Below, one piece after another: positions 1 to 6,246 of a DNA stretch of 6,665 nt (its first letter is position 1; each line of letters starts with the position of its first letter). Both the position numbers and the translations under genes were made by a program. The notes beneath the pieces are model-generated. The model did not search any database and had not been told where the DNA came from. It saw nothing but the letters and a program-made list of their open reading frames with translations. Source of the stretch: an uncultured Halioglobus sp. (GTDB lineage: Bacteria > Pseudomonadota > Gammaproteobacteria > Pseudomonadales > Halieaceae). Location: NCBI GenBank assembly GCA_905480565.1, contig CAJQQW010000195.1:1-6665 (forward strand). Direction: 5' to 3'.

Positions 1-54
1 GATACTGCGCAAGAGCGTGCCCGGTTCGGTATCGGGGTGCAATGATGCGACAGG

Positions 55-675
55 TCAGTTGTCTTTGCAGATCAGGCGTTCGAATACGCCCCGGGCTTCT
101 TCCAGTTTGGCGAATACCGGGAAACTGTGGTCCAGAGCCCAACTGGTGGTGAGGATATTCAATGTGCCCACGACCACCGAGGCGAGTATCTCGGGGGAAA
201 ATTCTGTGTTCACGTCGCCGTGTTCGCTGCCCGCATGAATCAGGCCGACAAAGCTTTCCATAGCAGTGTTGCCAAGCTCGGCCTGCTTTTCCCTGTCCTG
301 GGCGATCACCGAGGGGCCGATGACGATCAGCTGTCGGTCGATCTCGTTCATGCCGGCGAAATTCGACTCAATGTAGTCAATCATGGCTTCAAGACGGGAT
401 CGGGTAGTGGGATGGTTGGCCATGAGCTGCTGCAGCATGGGGCCCATCTGGCTGTATAGCTTCGAAATGCCCAGCCCACCGAGCAGGGCGTGCTTGTTAG
501 GGTAGTGCCCGTAGAAGGTGCGCCGGGCCACGTCCGCCTCAATGCATATCTGCTCGATACTGGTTTCTTCTATACCGTGACGTTGGAACAGGGCGTAAGC
601 CGCATCTTCGATGCGCGCACGGATCTCCAGTTTACGCTTCTCGCGGCGGCCCAGGGGCGCCTCTGCCGTTTCCAT
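55..675 (-). CDS. TetR/AcrR-family transcriptional regulator
   Basis: This 206-residue protein has the size and layout of a TetR-family repressor. An N-terminal DNA-binding domain (about residues 14-65) contains a helix-turn-helix around residues 38-62, with the family pattern TSIEQICIEADVARRTFYGH followed by YPNKHALL. The rest (about 70-206) is a variable helical domain expected to bind a small ligand and dimerise; it shows no sequence that names the ligand. The start at 675 is the only sensible Met, right before the basic helix-1 region, with a weak GGA ribosome site about 6 bases upstream. The gene is transcribed away from the catabolic genes, and the shared intergenic region contains palindromes suited to a TetR dimer or pair of dimers. 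I infer that it represses itself and the neighbouring oxygenase cluster and is released by a pathway compound. The family is clear; the target and effector are inference. Confidence 0.93.
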   Translation of the reverse strand: METAEAPLGRREKRKLEIRARIEDAAYALFQRHGIEETSIEQICIEADVARRTFYGHYPNKHALLGGLGISKLYSQMGPMLQQLMANHPTTRSRLEAMIDYIESNFAGMNEIDRQLIVIGPSVIAQDREKQAELGNTAMESFVGLIHAGSEHGDVNTEFSPEILASVVVGTLNILTTSWALDHSFPVFAKLEEARGVFERLICKDN

Positions 676-710
676 GAAATTTCCGTCAGGGGGGTTGCAA
701 TAAGGGGACT

Positions 711-739
711 ATTAAACTATTTTGTATACAAATGTGCAA
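711..739 (-). promoter_or_regulatory. Candidate sigma70-type promoter of the TetR gene
   Basis: On the minus strand, TTGCAC (plus positions 734-739) is followed after exactly 17 bases by TTTAAT (plus positions 711-716). The -10 box matches the consensus at five of six positions; the -35 box matches only at TTG. The start codon of the regulator is 36 bases downstream of the -10. The spacer contains the perfect palindrome at 721-732, and the -35 lies inside the larger palindrome at 728-753, so a repressor bound there would block the promoter. Spacing and position support it, but it is read by eye only. Confidence 0.45.
721..732. promoter_or_regulatory. Perfect 12-bp palindrome TTTGTATACAAA overlapping the operator
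   Basis: TTTGTATACAAA is fully self-complementary. Its right half shares ACAAA (728-732) with the left arm of the 26-bp palindrome, so the region contains three half-sites: TTTGT at 721-725, ACAAA at 728-732 and TTTGT at 749-753. It lies in the spacer of the candidate regulator promoter. It could be a second, overlapping operator, or part of one extended site bound by two dimers as seen in some TetR proteins. Confidence 0.5.
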
Positions 740-753
740 GTTTGCTCATTTGT
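728..753. promoter_or_regulatory. Imperfect 26-bp palindrome, probable TetR operator
   Basis: The arms ACAAATG (728-734) and CATTTGT (747-753) are exact reverse complements, and inside them GCAA (736-739) mirrors TTGC (742-745). Eleven of thirteen base pairs are symmetric about 740.5; only the central pair and the pair 735/746 break the symmetry. This is the usual form of a TetR-family operator, and it sits between the regulator gene and the amidohydrolase gene, over the likely -35 of the regulator. No convincing sigma70 promoter is visible for the plus-strand genes. The best guess is TTGTTT (750-755) with TAAATT (771-776), with a poor 15-base spacer, which the bound repressor would also touch. 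Binding by the adjacent regulator is inferred. Confidence 0.7.
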
Positions 754-812
754 TTAGCTAGTATCAGGTGTAAATTCAGTAACGCAGCATCCCAGCAGAG
801 AGTTTTTATATC

Positions 813-2027
813 ATGTCTGATCGTATTCTGGTCGTCTCCACGGATTGCCACGCCGGCCTGCCTATCGCCGATTACAAACCCTACGTGGAGACAAAATACC
901 ACGAGATGCTGGATATGGCCGTGCCCATCACCGTTGAGATGATGGATAAGTCGGAAGAAATGTTCCTTATCAAAGAGATCAACGATGCCTGGCGTGCCCC
1001 GGTTGAGAAGGAACTCACCGGCGCCTGGGATTACAGGCAGCGTGTGAACATGCTGACAAAGGACGGTATCGCTGCGGAGGTGATCTTCCCCGATGGCATC
1101 ACCGAGAAGAATACGCCGCCCTTCGGCGCAGGTCTCGGCCTGTCTCCCAAGGACATGGTGCCCGAATTGCAGTGGGCTGGCGCCATGGCCCACAATCGTT
1201 GGCTGGCAGAGCTCTGCGCCAACGACCCGGCACGCCACATCGGGGTAGCCTCTATCCCACTGCTGTGGGACGTGGATCAGGCTGTCGAAGCGGTGCGCTG
1301 GTGCGTGGATAATGGTTTGAAAGCCGTGATGATTCCCACTATGTGGTACGAGCAGGACGCCTATCACCACGTTAAGTACGACCCCTTCTGGGAAGTCTGT
1401 GAAGACCTTGGAGTGATTATTCACTTTCATTCCGGGCCTGCGCCACATGCGGAATACTTCGGTGACGGATTTCCTGCCGAGGACAGGCGGGATGAATTCC
1501 CCGGCGCCATGGGTGTCTTTGTTTCTGAGGTTATGTGGTGGTTGTATCGCCCCCTCACTTTCATGATCTGGGGTGGCGTGTTCGAGCGTTTTCCGAAGCT
1601 GAAGGTAATGATTGTCGAGGGCGGAACCATGTTCATGCTGCCGCCCTGGTTGCGGCTGCTGGATTTCCAGTACGGTGAGGGCGATATTTCCGCCAAGCTG
1701 GGGGACTTCAAAAGCCATCTCTCTATGCCGCCGAGTGGCTACTTTCAGCGCAATATCGGTATCGGGGCCTCTTGTGTGCGACGCGCCGATATCGAAGCGC
1801 GAGATGAAATCGGCCTGGACAAGATTATGTGGGGCAGTGACTTTCCTCACCCCGAGGGCACCTGGCCGAACACAAGCCAGTATTACAAAGACACTTTTTC
1901 TGGTCTGCCCGAGCACGACGGACGTAAAATTCTGGGCGGCAATGCGGTCGATTTTTACGGATTGGACAAATCGAAGTTGCGAGCGGTCGCCGATGAAATC
2001 GGACCGGAAGCCTCGCTCTTTAACTAA
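813..2027 (+). CDS. Amidohydrolase_2-family metal-dependent hydrolase/decarboxylase
   Basis: This 404-residue protein has the marks of the amidohydrolase_2 (ACMSD-like) TIM-barrel family, whose members hydrolyse or decarboxylate ring-derived acids using a divalent metal. The first strand carries STDCH (D11, H13), which takes the place of the classic HxH. Mid-protein IIHFHSG gives H204/H206, VMIVEGG (266-271) fits the strand-6 site, and MWGSDFPHPEG supplies the strand-8 aspartate D343. The length fits the 'DxH' branch of the family rather than the shorter, roughly 330-residue decarboxylases. No signal peptide is seen, so it should be cytoplasmic. It is the first gene of the probable operon, with a weak GAGAG ribosome site at 798-802 ten bases before the ATG, and the oxygenase gene follows 33 bp later. 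A role in C-C bond cleavage or decarboxylation of an oxidised intermediate is inferred; the substrate is unknown. Confidence 0.88.
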   Translation: MSDRILVVSTDCHAGLPIADYKPYVETKYHEMLDMAVPITVEMMDKSEEMFLIKEINDAWRAPVEKELTGAWDYRQRVNMLTKDGIAAEVIFPDGITEKNTPPFGAGLGLSPKDMVPELQWAGAMAHNRWLAELCANDPARHIGVASIPLLWDVDQAVEAVRWCVDNGLKAVMIPTMWYEQDAYHHVKYDPFWEVCEDLGVIIHFHSGPAPHAEYFGDGFPAEDRRDEFPGAMGVFVSEVMWWLYRPLTFMIWGGVFERFPKLKVMIVEGGTMFMLPPWLRLLDFQYGEGDISAKLGDFKSHLSMPPSGYFQRNIGIGASCVRRADIEARDEIGLDKIMWGSDFPHPEGTWPNTSQYYKDTFSGLPEHDGRKILGGNAVDFYGLDKSKLRAVADEIGPEASLFN

Positions 2028-2048
2028 TGTAAACCAATCCTGATATAC

Positions 2049-2053
2049 AGGAG
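2049..2053 (+). promoter_or_regulatory. Strong ribosome binding site of the Rieske oxygenase gene
   Basis: AGGAG lies seven bases before the ATG at 2061, an optimal Shine-Dalgarno. It is stronger than the site of the gene before it and fixes the oxygenase start. Confidence 0.8.
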
Positions 2054-2060
2054 TGAAGCA

Positions 2061-3035
2061 ATGAGTATCGTTGAAGCGTGTGAATCTAAAACCAACGCCA
2101 CCCCGAATTTCCCCATGGGCTGGTTCTCCGTGGCTCGCTCTCACGAACTGCTCGTGGGGGAAGTGAAGGCGATAAAAGCATTTGATCGAGATCTGGTGCT
2201 GTACAGAACGCGCTCTGGTCGCGTGGCGGTGCAGGACGCCTACTGCCCTCATCTGGGGGCTCACCTGGGCCACGAGGGGCGGGTGATTGGCGAAAGCATT
2301 CGCTGCCCTTTTCACGGTTGGCAGTTTGGGGCTGATGACGGCCAGTGCAATCAAATCCCTTACTGCGATGAGATTCCAACCCGCGCACAAATACGCACCT
2401 GGCACTCGGAAGAGAAGAACGGCGAGGCTTATGTTTGGTTTCACCCGGAAAATACATCCCCCCAGTGGGCGCTACCCGACCTGCCTGAACTGGGTGATCC
2501 AAACTGGACCAGCCCCCGATACACCGAGCACTTGGTGCCTGCCCACGTGCAGGATATTTGCGAGAATTCCTGTGATCCGGTGCACTTTCAGTTTGTGCAT
2601 AACAACAACTCAATCCCCGACTCAGTAGTGACTATTGACGACGATGGCCGCACCATGCATCTGCACTCAGAGATGGTTGACGCGGACGTTCCAGGACACT
2701 TGCATGCCACGACTTACAGCCCCGGGTTCGCCATGGTGCGCAATACTTATGGCCCCAACGCTGAAATGATTATGTATAACAGCCCGCAGCCGATAGACCA
2801 GCACACCACGCTGATGCGCTGGACGCTGATTGTGCGCCGCGAAATTGAAGATCTGGCCGGTGATGATGTGATGAAAGGCATTATTGATGGTATCAGTGAC
2901 GACTATCCGATCTGGGCTAACAAGGTTCACAAACACCGTCCGGTATTTTGCAAGGCCGACCAGACCCTTGTGACATTCCGTAAGTGGGTGCGCCAGTTTT
3001 ACCTCACCTCTGAAGACAAGCGGGAGATCGCTTAA
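2061..3035 (+). CDS. Rieske [2Fe-2S] non-heme iron oxygenase, catalytic alpha subunit
   Basis: This 324-residue oxygenase has an N-terminal Rieske domain (about 18-130) with cluster ligands C62-P-H64 and C82-P-F-H85 in the standard CxH...CxxH arrangement. A C-terminal catalytic domain follows. Its mononuclear iron motif is NSCDPVHFQFVH: D172 is the bridging aspartate that passes electrons between subunits, and H175 and H180 bind iron. The third ligand is probably D280 or D281 in SDDYPIW. The closing stretch with NKVHKHRPVF and FRKWVRQFY is typical of the KshA-like group of homo-oligomeric Rieske monooxygenases acting on steroids and other alicyclic or aromatic compounds. No beta subunit, ferredoxin or reductase gene accompanies it, so electrons must come from proteins encoded elsewhere. 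It is probably the oxidising step of the module. The family is certain; the substrate is not. Confidence 0.95.
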   Translation: MSIVEACESKTNATPNFPMGWFSVARSHELLVGEVKAIKAFDRDLVLYRTRSGRVAVQDAYCPHLGAHLGHEGRVIGESIRCPFHGWQFGADDGQCNQIPYCDEIPTRAQIRTWHSEEKNGEAYVWFHPENTSPQWALPDLPELGDPNWTSPRYTEHLVPAHVQDICENSCDPVHFQFVHNNNSIPDSVVTIDDDGRTMHLHSEMVDADVPGHLHATTYSPGFAMVRNTYGPNAEMIMYNSPQPIDQHTTLMRWTLIVRREIEDLAGDDVMKGIIDGISDDYPIWANKVHKHRPVFCKADQTLVTFRKWVRQFYLTSEDKREIA

Positions 3036-3039
3036 CACT

Positions 3040-3921
3040 ATGCAGGATTTCAATAACAAGGTTGCCATTATTACCGGCGGTGCCAGTGGCGTTGGTCGCT
3101 CGCTGGCCTTTGCGCTGGGTCGCAAGGGCGCAAAAATAGTTGTGGGCGATGTCGATAAGAAAGCAATGGCACAGATCGAAAACGATCTCGGCGCGGAAAA
3201 TATTGACGCTTTGATTGAACACTGTGATGTCACTTCCATCGACAGCCTGAATGCGGTTGCCGATAAGGCCATTGAAGCCTTTGGTGGTATCGACCTCGTG
3301 TTTGCCAACGCGGGTATCGGCGCAGGTGAAACGGGTGCCATGTGGGATTATTCCGAGAAGGATTGGCAGTGGACCATGAACGTGAATGTGTGGGGTGTGA
3401 TTAACAGCATTCGCGCGTTTATGCCTCGATTGGTCGCCTCTGGCCAGGAATCACATTTTGTTGTGACAGGCTCCGGTAACGGCGCCTACACCATTCTTCC
3501 AGATGTACCGATCTACACCGCGACGAAGGCGGCTGTCCACGCCATCACGGAAAATCTGCATTACCAGGTGCAGGCAGGTAATTTGGCTGTGAAGGTGAGC
3601 GCTTTGTTCCCCGGTCCTCACGTTGTTGACACGGGTTTGTTCAACTCAGGTCGAGTACGTCCTGAAGATTTGAAGAAAGAAGGCGTTGATGGCAATGAGT
3701 CGGGCATTAACTCCGTTGAAGATATGAAAAAGATGTGCGAGGAATTCGGTATTCAACTAGAGACTACTCATCCGGATGAAGTGGCGAATATGGCAATCAA
3801 GGGTATTGAAAAAAATGCATTTTGGCTGCTGGAAACCACTCCCGAGACCGACGCAAAAATACGTGCCCGCGCGGATATGATTCTCAATCGGGAAACTCCC
3901 GTGCCAGCTATGGTGGGCTAG
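3040..3921 (+). CDS. Short-chain dehydrogenase/reductase (classical SDR)
   Basis: This 293-residue NAD(P)-dependent oxidoreductase has a Rossmann fold. The cofactor loop is TGGASGVG (12-19), and D37 at the end of the second strand suggests a preference for NAD. NAG is at 90-92, N116 lies in NVWG, and the catalytic group is S145 with Y159-TAT-K163. The C-terminal part (about 195-293) is longer than in a minimal 250-residue SDR and probably forms the substrate cap. The start lies only 4 bp after the oxygenase stop, with GGGAG (3022-3026) inside the oxygenase gene as a rather distant ribosome site, so the two genes are almost certainly co-transcribed and translationally linked. The natural role would be to oxidise the alcohol produced by the oxygenase to a ketone, or to reduce a ketone; the direction cannot be read from sequence. 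Confidence 0.93.
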   Translation: MQDFNNKVAIITGGASGVGRSLAFALGRKGAKIVVGDVDKKAMAQIENDLGAENIDALIEHCDVTSIDSLNAVADKAIEAFGGIDLVFANAGIGAGETGAMWDYSEKDWQWTMNVNVWGVINSIRAFMPRLVASGQESHFVVTGSGNGAYTILPDVPIYTATKAAVHAITENLHYQVQAGNLAVKVSALFPGPHVVDTGLFNSGRVRPEDLKKEGVDGNESGINSVEDMKKMCEEFGIQLETTHPDEVANMAIKGIEKNAFWLLETTPETDAKIRARADMILNRETPVPAMVG

Positions 3922-3970
3922 AGCGCCATTACGTAAACAGCAAAAAATGCAGCAATGACTGAAGTAAAAT

Positions 3971-3977
3971 AGAGGGA
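3971..3977 (+). promoter_or_regulatory. Ribosome binding site of the ADC-like gene
   Basis: AGAGGGA sits eight bases before the ATG at 3986 and decides this start. The 64-bp gap from the SDR gene shows no hairpin terminator and no paired -35/-10, so transcription probably continues from upstream. Confidence 0.65.
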
Positions 3978-3985
3978 TAAATAAT

Positions 3986-4768
3986 ATGACTAATGAAACA
4001 GTTGCACCCCAGGGAAGCCCGGGCGATATTATTAATTGGCCGATGCTCAAGTTGGTCTACCGCACTGATCCTGACAAGATTGCAGCACTGCTGCCACCGG
4101 GTATCGAGCCCGGTGACGATCCTTTTGTTCGCTTGACGATCTATAACTTCCCGGTGCCCGATGAGCCCGAATACGGCATCGTGACCTCTGTGGATGCCAA
4201 CTTTAACGGGACAGCAGGCGAGTTCACCCTTGGTTATGGCATTGATCAGGAGTCTGCGATTTTTGTTAGCCAGGAAACCAATGGCCAGCCGAAGTATCCC
4301 TGTACTACCGAGTACTACCGTCTCGGGCCGCAGGTTACCGCGCGCTGCACACATCAGGGTTATACCTTTGCTGAGTACAAGGGCGTGTCCACTGGTCCGG
4401 TTGATGGTGGGCCCGAGTTCGAGCAGAACGAGTGGTGGTTGAAATACTCCCGTGCTGTCAGCGTCGGTGGGCCCGCCTCTGGCTTCGACTATCCGCCTCA
4501 CGTTGTCCGCGTGCGTAGTAAGTACGGCACTGCTCATCGCGAGAATGTCGAGGGTGAACTGATCCTGCGCGACAGCCCCTGGGATCCCCTGGTAAGCCTT
4601 TTGCCGAAAAAAGAAATGGTCGAATCTTACCTCTGGTGGCCGATCTTCCTGGATCGCGAAATGACCATCGCTGGCGAACTGGACCCGCAAGGCTTCCTGC
4701 CCTTCGCTGACACTATATCCGGCTCTCGCTGGCCGGGCTCCAATGGCGGACCGCGCAAGGCTGCTTGA
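3986..4768 (+). CDS. Acetoacetate decarboxylase-superfamily protein
   Basis: This 260-residue protein has the acetoacetate decarboxylase (ADC) fold signature. An N-terminal part reads LVYRTDPDKIAALLPPGIEP, with an Arg (R26) near the expected active-site Arg. An acidic segment then holds E79 in NGTAGEF, followed by the Schiff-base lysine region SQETNGQPKYP. The lysine K103 matches the catalytic Lys115 of clostridial ADC, but the following residue is Tyr rather than the Lys116 of the classic enzyme. Family members decarboxylate beta-keto acids through a lysine imine, while others, such as the Sbi_00515 and MppR types, do aldol, dehydration or cyclisation chemistry. No signal peptide or membrane segment is seen. 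In this operon it would act on a keto acid or ketone made by the oxygenase and dehydrogenase. Family membership is well supported; true acetoacetate decarboxylation is doubtful. Confidence 0.88.
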   Translation: MTNETVAPQGSPGDIINWPMLKLVYRTDPDKIAALLPPGIEPGDDPFVRLTIYNFPVPDEPEYGIVTSVDANFNGTAGEFTLGYGIDQESAIFVSQETNGQPKYPCTTEYYRLGPQVTARCTHQGYTFAEYKGVSTGPVDGGPEFEQNEWWLKYSRAVSVGGPASGFDYPPHVVRVRSKYGTAHRENVEGELILRDSPWDPLVSLLPKKEMVESYLWWPIFLDREMTIAGELDPQGFLPFADTISGSRWPGSNGGPRKAA

Positions 4769-4783
4769 TTGGTTTGCTGACCA

Positions 4784-4815
4784 CAATCTCCGGGAAGATT
4801 CTGCCCCGGGGATTG
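4784..4815 (+). terminator. Hairpin after the ADC-like gene, possible operon terminator
   Basis: AATCTCCGGG (4785-4794) pairs with CCCGGGGATT (4805-4814), with one G-U pair. A further C-G pair at 4784/4815 makes an 11-bp GC-rich stem with a 10-base loop, beginning 15 bases after the stop at 4768. There is no T-tract directly after it; the nearest is TCTTTT at 4831-4836. It is therefore a weak or factor-dependent terminator, or a 3' end stabiliser, rather than a textbook intrinsic terminator. Confidence 0.45.
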
Positions 4816-4860
4816 CGTCTCCACACGGCCTCTTTTGATCCCGCCGTTTTGCGGTTCGCG

Positions 4861-4904
4861 CTGTGGTGGAGATGCTAACTGCTCCATAGTGCAATTCACC
4901 ACGG
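4861..4904 (+). other. Long-loop inverted repeat upstream of the transporter gene
   Basis: Bases 4861-4870 can pair with 4895-4904 over ten pairs, two of them G-U, around a core GTGGTG/CACCAC. In the 24-base loop, ACT (4878-4880) can pair with AGT (4888-4890). It lies in the 210-bp non-coding stretch 4769-4978, where no gene is supported. It may be a leader structure or a DNA-binding site, or it may be chance. Confidence 0.25.
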
Positions 4905-4970
4905 GCTGCGCGCCGACTTTATGACGTGTAGGTTAACTGTTTGTTAGGCAAGGGCCTGAACCAGACTGCG

Positions 4971-4976
4971 TATAAT
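4971..4976 (+). promoter_or_regulatory. Consensus -10 box TATAAT just before the transporter start
   Basis: A perfect TATAAT ends two bases before the GTG at 4979. No matching -35 is found 16-18 bases upstream; TTGTTA at 4941-4946 is 24 bases away. A start from this box would give a transcript beginning near or inside the first codons. It would then suit only a leaderless message or a later translation start, so it may be coincidental. Confidence 0.25.
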
Positions 4977-4978
4977 TC

Positions 4979-6172
4979 GTGCATCTACACAAAGAATCTG
5001 ACTCGTCGACACAGAAATCCTGGTCTACGGCTATTGCCGGGATGTTGTGTCTTGCCCTCGGGCCCGGCCTGGTGGGTATTTATGGCTTTTTTGTCGAGCC
5101 GTTATCACAGGAGTTTGGTGTGGGGGTCGCTCTGCTAAACGTGGGCCCTGTTGCTCTGATAGTGGTTACTGGTTTTATTGCCCCGTTGGTGGGCCGGCTC
5201 GCGGATCGTCTGCCTATTCGGCGTTTGTTGTTGGCAGGTGCGACTTTGGCGACCCTGTCACTGGTAGGTGTAGGTATAGCGCCTTCCCTGCTGCTGGTCG
5301 GCCTGGGCTTTCTGTGTTTCTCTATTGGACTGACGTTCTATGGTCCGGTAGTCGTGAATGGCCTCATGGTCAAGACATACCCGGGACGAGAGGCCCGCGC
5401 GCTCGCCATCGCCGCGATTGGGATCAGTGTCGCCGCGGCGATATTGCCTCCTCTGGTAGGCAACCTCATGGCGCAGCTGGACTGGCGTACGACACTCATC
5501 GGTTTGTCCATCGGGATACTGGCGTGTCTTTGGCTAATCATTCTCATTGGGGTGCCAAGAAGTGCAGTGGGTACCGCGGCCGACGCGGAGCCGCAGATTA
5601 GCCGGGATTTTTATCGCCAGCCGGCGTTCTGGTTGATCGGCTTGTGCGTTGCTCTCGGCCTCAATGTTTCTGTGGTCCTGGCGGTCTGCTACCCCCCCCA
5701 TTTTATCGGCCTGGGGTATAGCGCGGCTGAGGCGGGCTGGTTCCTCGCGCTTGCGGGCGTGGCCGGACTGGCTGGCAAGTCTTGCCTGGCCTGGCTGGGT
5801 GATGGTTCGCGGGTGTCTGTGAAGTCTATAGCCGTAGCCTTGTTATTGACGCAGGTAGCAGGATTGTCTGGATTGCTGCACGCTGAAGGTGTCGTAGGAA
5901 TCGGGGTATCTTTATGTTTGATGGGCTTTGGCGGTGGAGCCTTTATTCCCATGCACCCCTACCTCAACAGTCGTTACTTCGACGCGACCATTATCAGCCA
6001 GATAAACGGAGCCCAGATGCCCCTCTTTCTGCCTTTCGGTCTCGTGGGGGCGCCGCTTGCGGGCTACGCCTTCGACCAGACAGGCAATTACAACGTTGCG
6101 TTGACGGGATTGGCCGTGACCCTTGTTATTGCGGCGGTGCTGGTGCTGAGATTACCTGCCCCAAGTCGTTGA
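4979..6172 (+). CDS. Major facilitator superfamily transporter
   Basis: This 397-residue inner-membrane protein has about twelve hydrophobic segments in two halves, separated by a polar loop at about 192-215. The first segment begins near residue 15 (TAIAGMLCLALGPGLVGIYG). The MFS loop 2-3 motif appears as GRLADRLPIRR (72-82), and a related GKSCLAWLGDGSR follows in the second half (266-278). The size and layout resemble monocarboxylate/oxalate-formate type carriers, so it may move an organic acid, substrate or product, but the substrate cannot be read from sequence. The start is GTG at 4979, the first possible codon after an in-frame TAA at 4973-4975. There is no clear ribosome site, and the next in-frame ATG at 5042 would cut into the first membrane segment. 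It lies 210 bp behind the ADC-like gene on the same strand and may have its own promoter. Confidence 0.9.
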   Translation: MHLHKESDSSTQKSWSTAIAGMLCLALGPGLVGIYGFFVEPLSQEFGVGVALLNVGPVALIVVTGFIAPLVGRLADRLPIRRLLLAGATLATLSLVGVGIAPSLLLVGLGFLCFSIGLTFYGPVVVNGLMVKTYPGREARALAIAAIGISVAAAILPPLVGNLMAQLDWRTTLIGLSIGILACLWLIILIGVPRSAVGTAADAEPQISRDFYRQPAFWLIGLCVALGLNVSVVLAVCYPPHFIGLGYSAAEAGWFLALAGVAGLAGKSCLAWLGDGSRVSVKSIAVALLLTQVAGLSGLLHAEGVVGIGVSLCLMGFGGGAFIPMHPYLNSRYFDATIISQINGAQMPLFLPFGLVGAPLAGYAFDQTGNYNVALTGLAVTLVIAAVLVLRLPAPSR

Positions 6173-6234
6173 TCTGCTTTATCCTCGCCCGGCTAATATT
6201 TGTTATTATGCGAGATTGTTGAAGGTAACGTAGC

Positions 6235-6239
6235 GGGAG
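6235..6239 (+). promoter_or_regulatory. Ribosome binding site of the Fe-ADH gene
   Basis: GGGAG is seven bases before the ATG at 6247 and supports that start over the internal ATGs at 6253, 6286 and 6295. The 74-bp gap also has TATTAT at 6204-6209 but no good -35. Confidence 0.6.
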
Positions 6240-6246
6240 CAAGCTT

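Noticed and set aside
1..45. Possible C-terminal tail of a plus-strand gene entering from the left (DTAQERARFGIGVQ, then TGA at 43-45)
   Set aside because: The composition is plausible for coding sequence and would make a convergent neighbour of the regulator, but 14 residues are too few to support a gene.
717..2444. Very long open frame (575 codons) on the minus strand opposite the amidohydrolase and the start of the Rieske gene
   Set aside because: It lies antisense to two genes with clear catalytic motifs, crosses both of them and the operator region, shows no recognisable domain, and has a His/Arg/Val-rich composition typical of an antisense shadow.
3965..3970. TAAAAT resembling a -10 box before the ADC-like gene
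   Set aside because: No -35 lies at a proper distance, and transcription from it would begin within or after the ribosome site.
3929..4894. 321-codon minus-strand open frame opposite the ADC-like gene
   Set aside because: No domain is recognisable and it covers a well-supported plus-strand gene with a good ribosome site; it is a shadow frame.
4941..5138. 65-codon plus-strand frame starting at TTG 4941
   Set aside because: It overlaps the transporter's N-terminus in another frame, has no domain, and the transporter frame carries the membrane segments.
6169..6199. TTGATC (6169-6174) with TAATAT (6194-6199) as a promoter for the Fe-ADH gene
   Set aside because: The 19-base spacer and partial matches in both boxes are within chance for an AT-rich gap.
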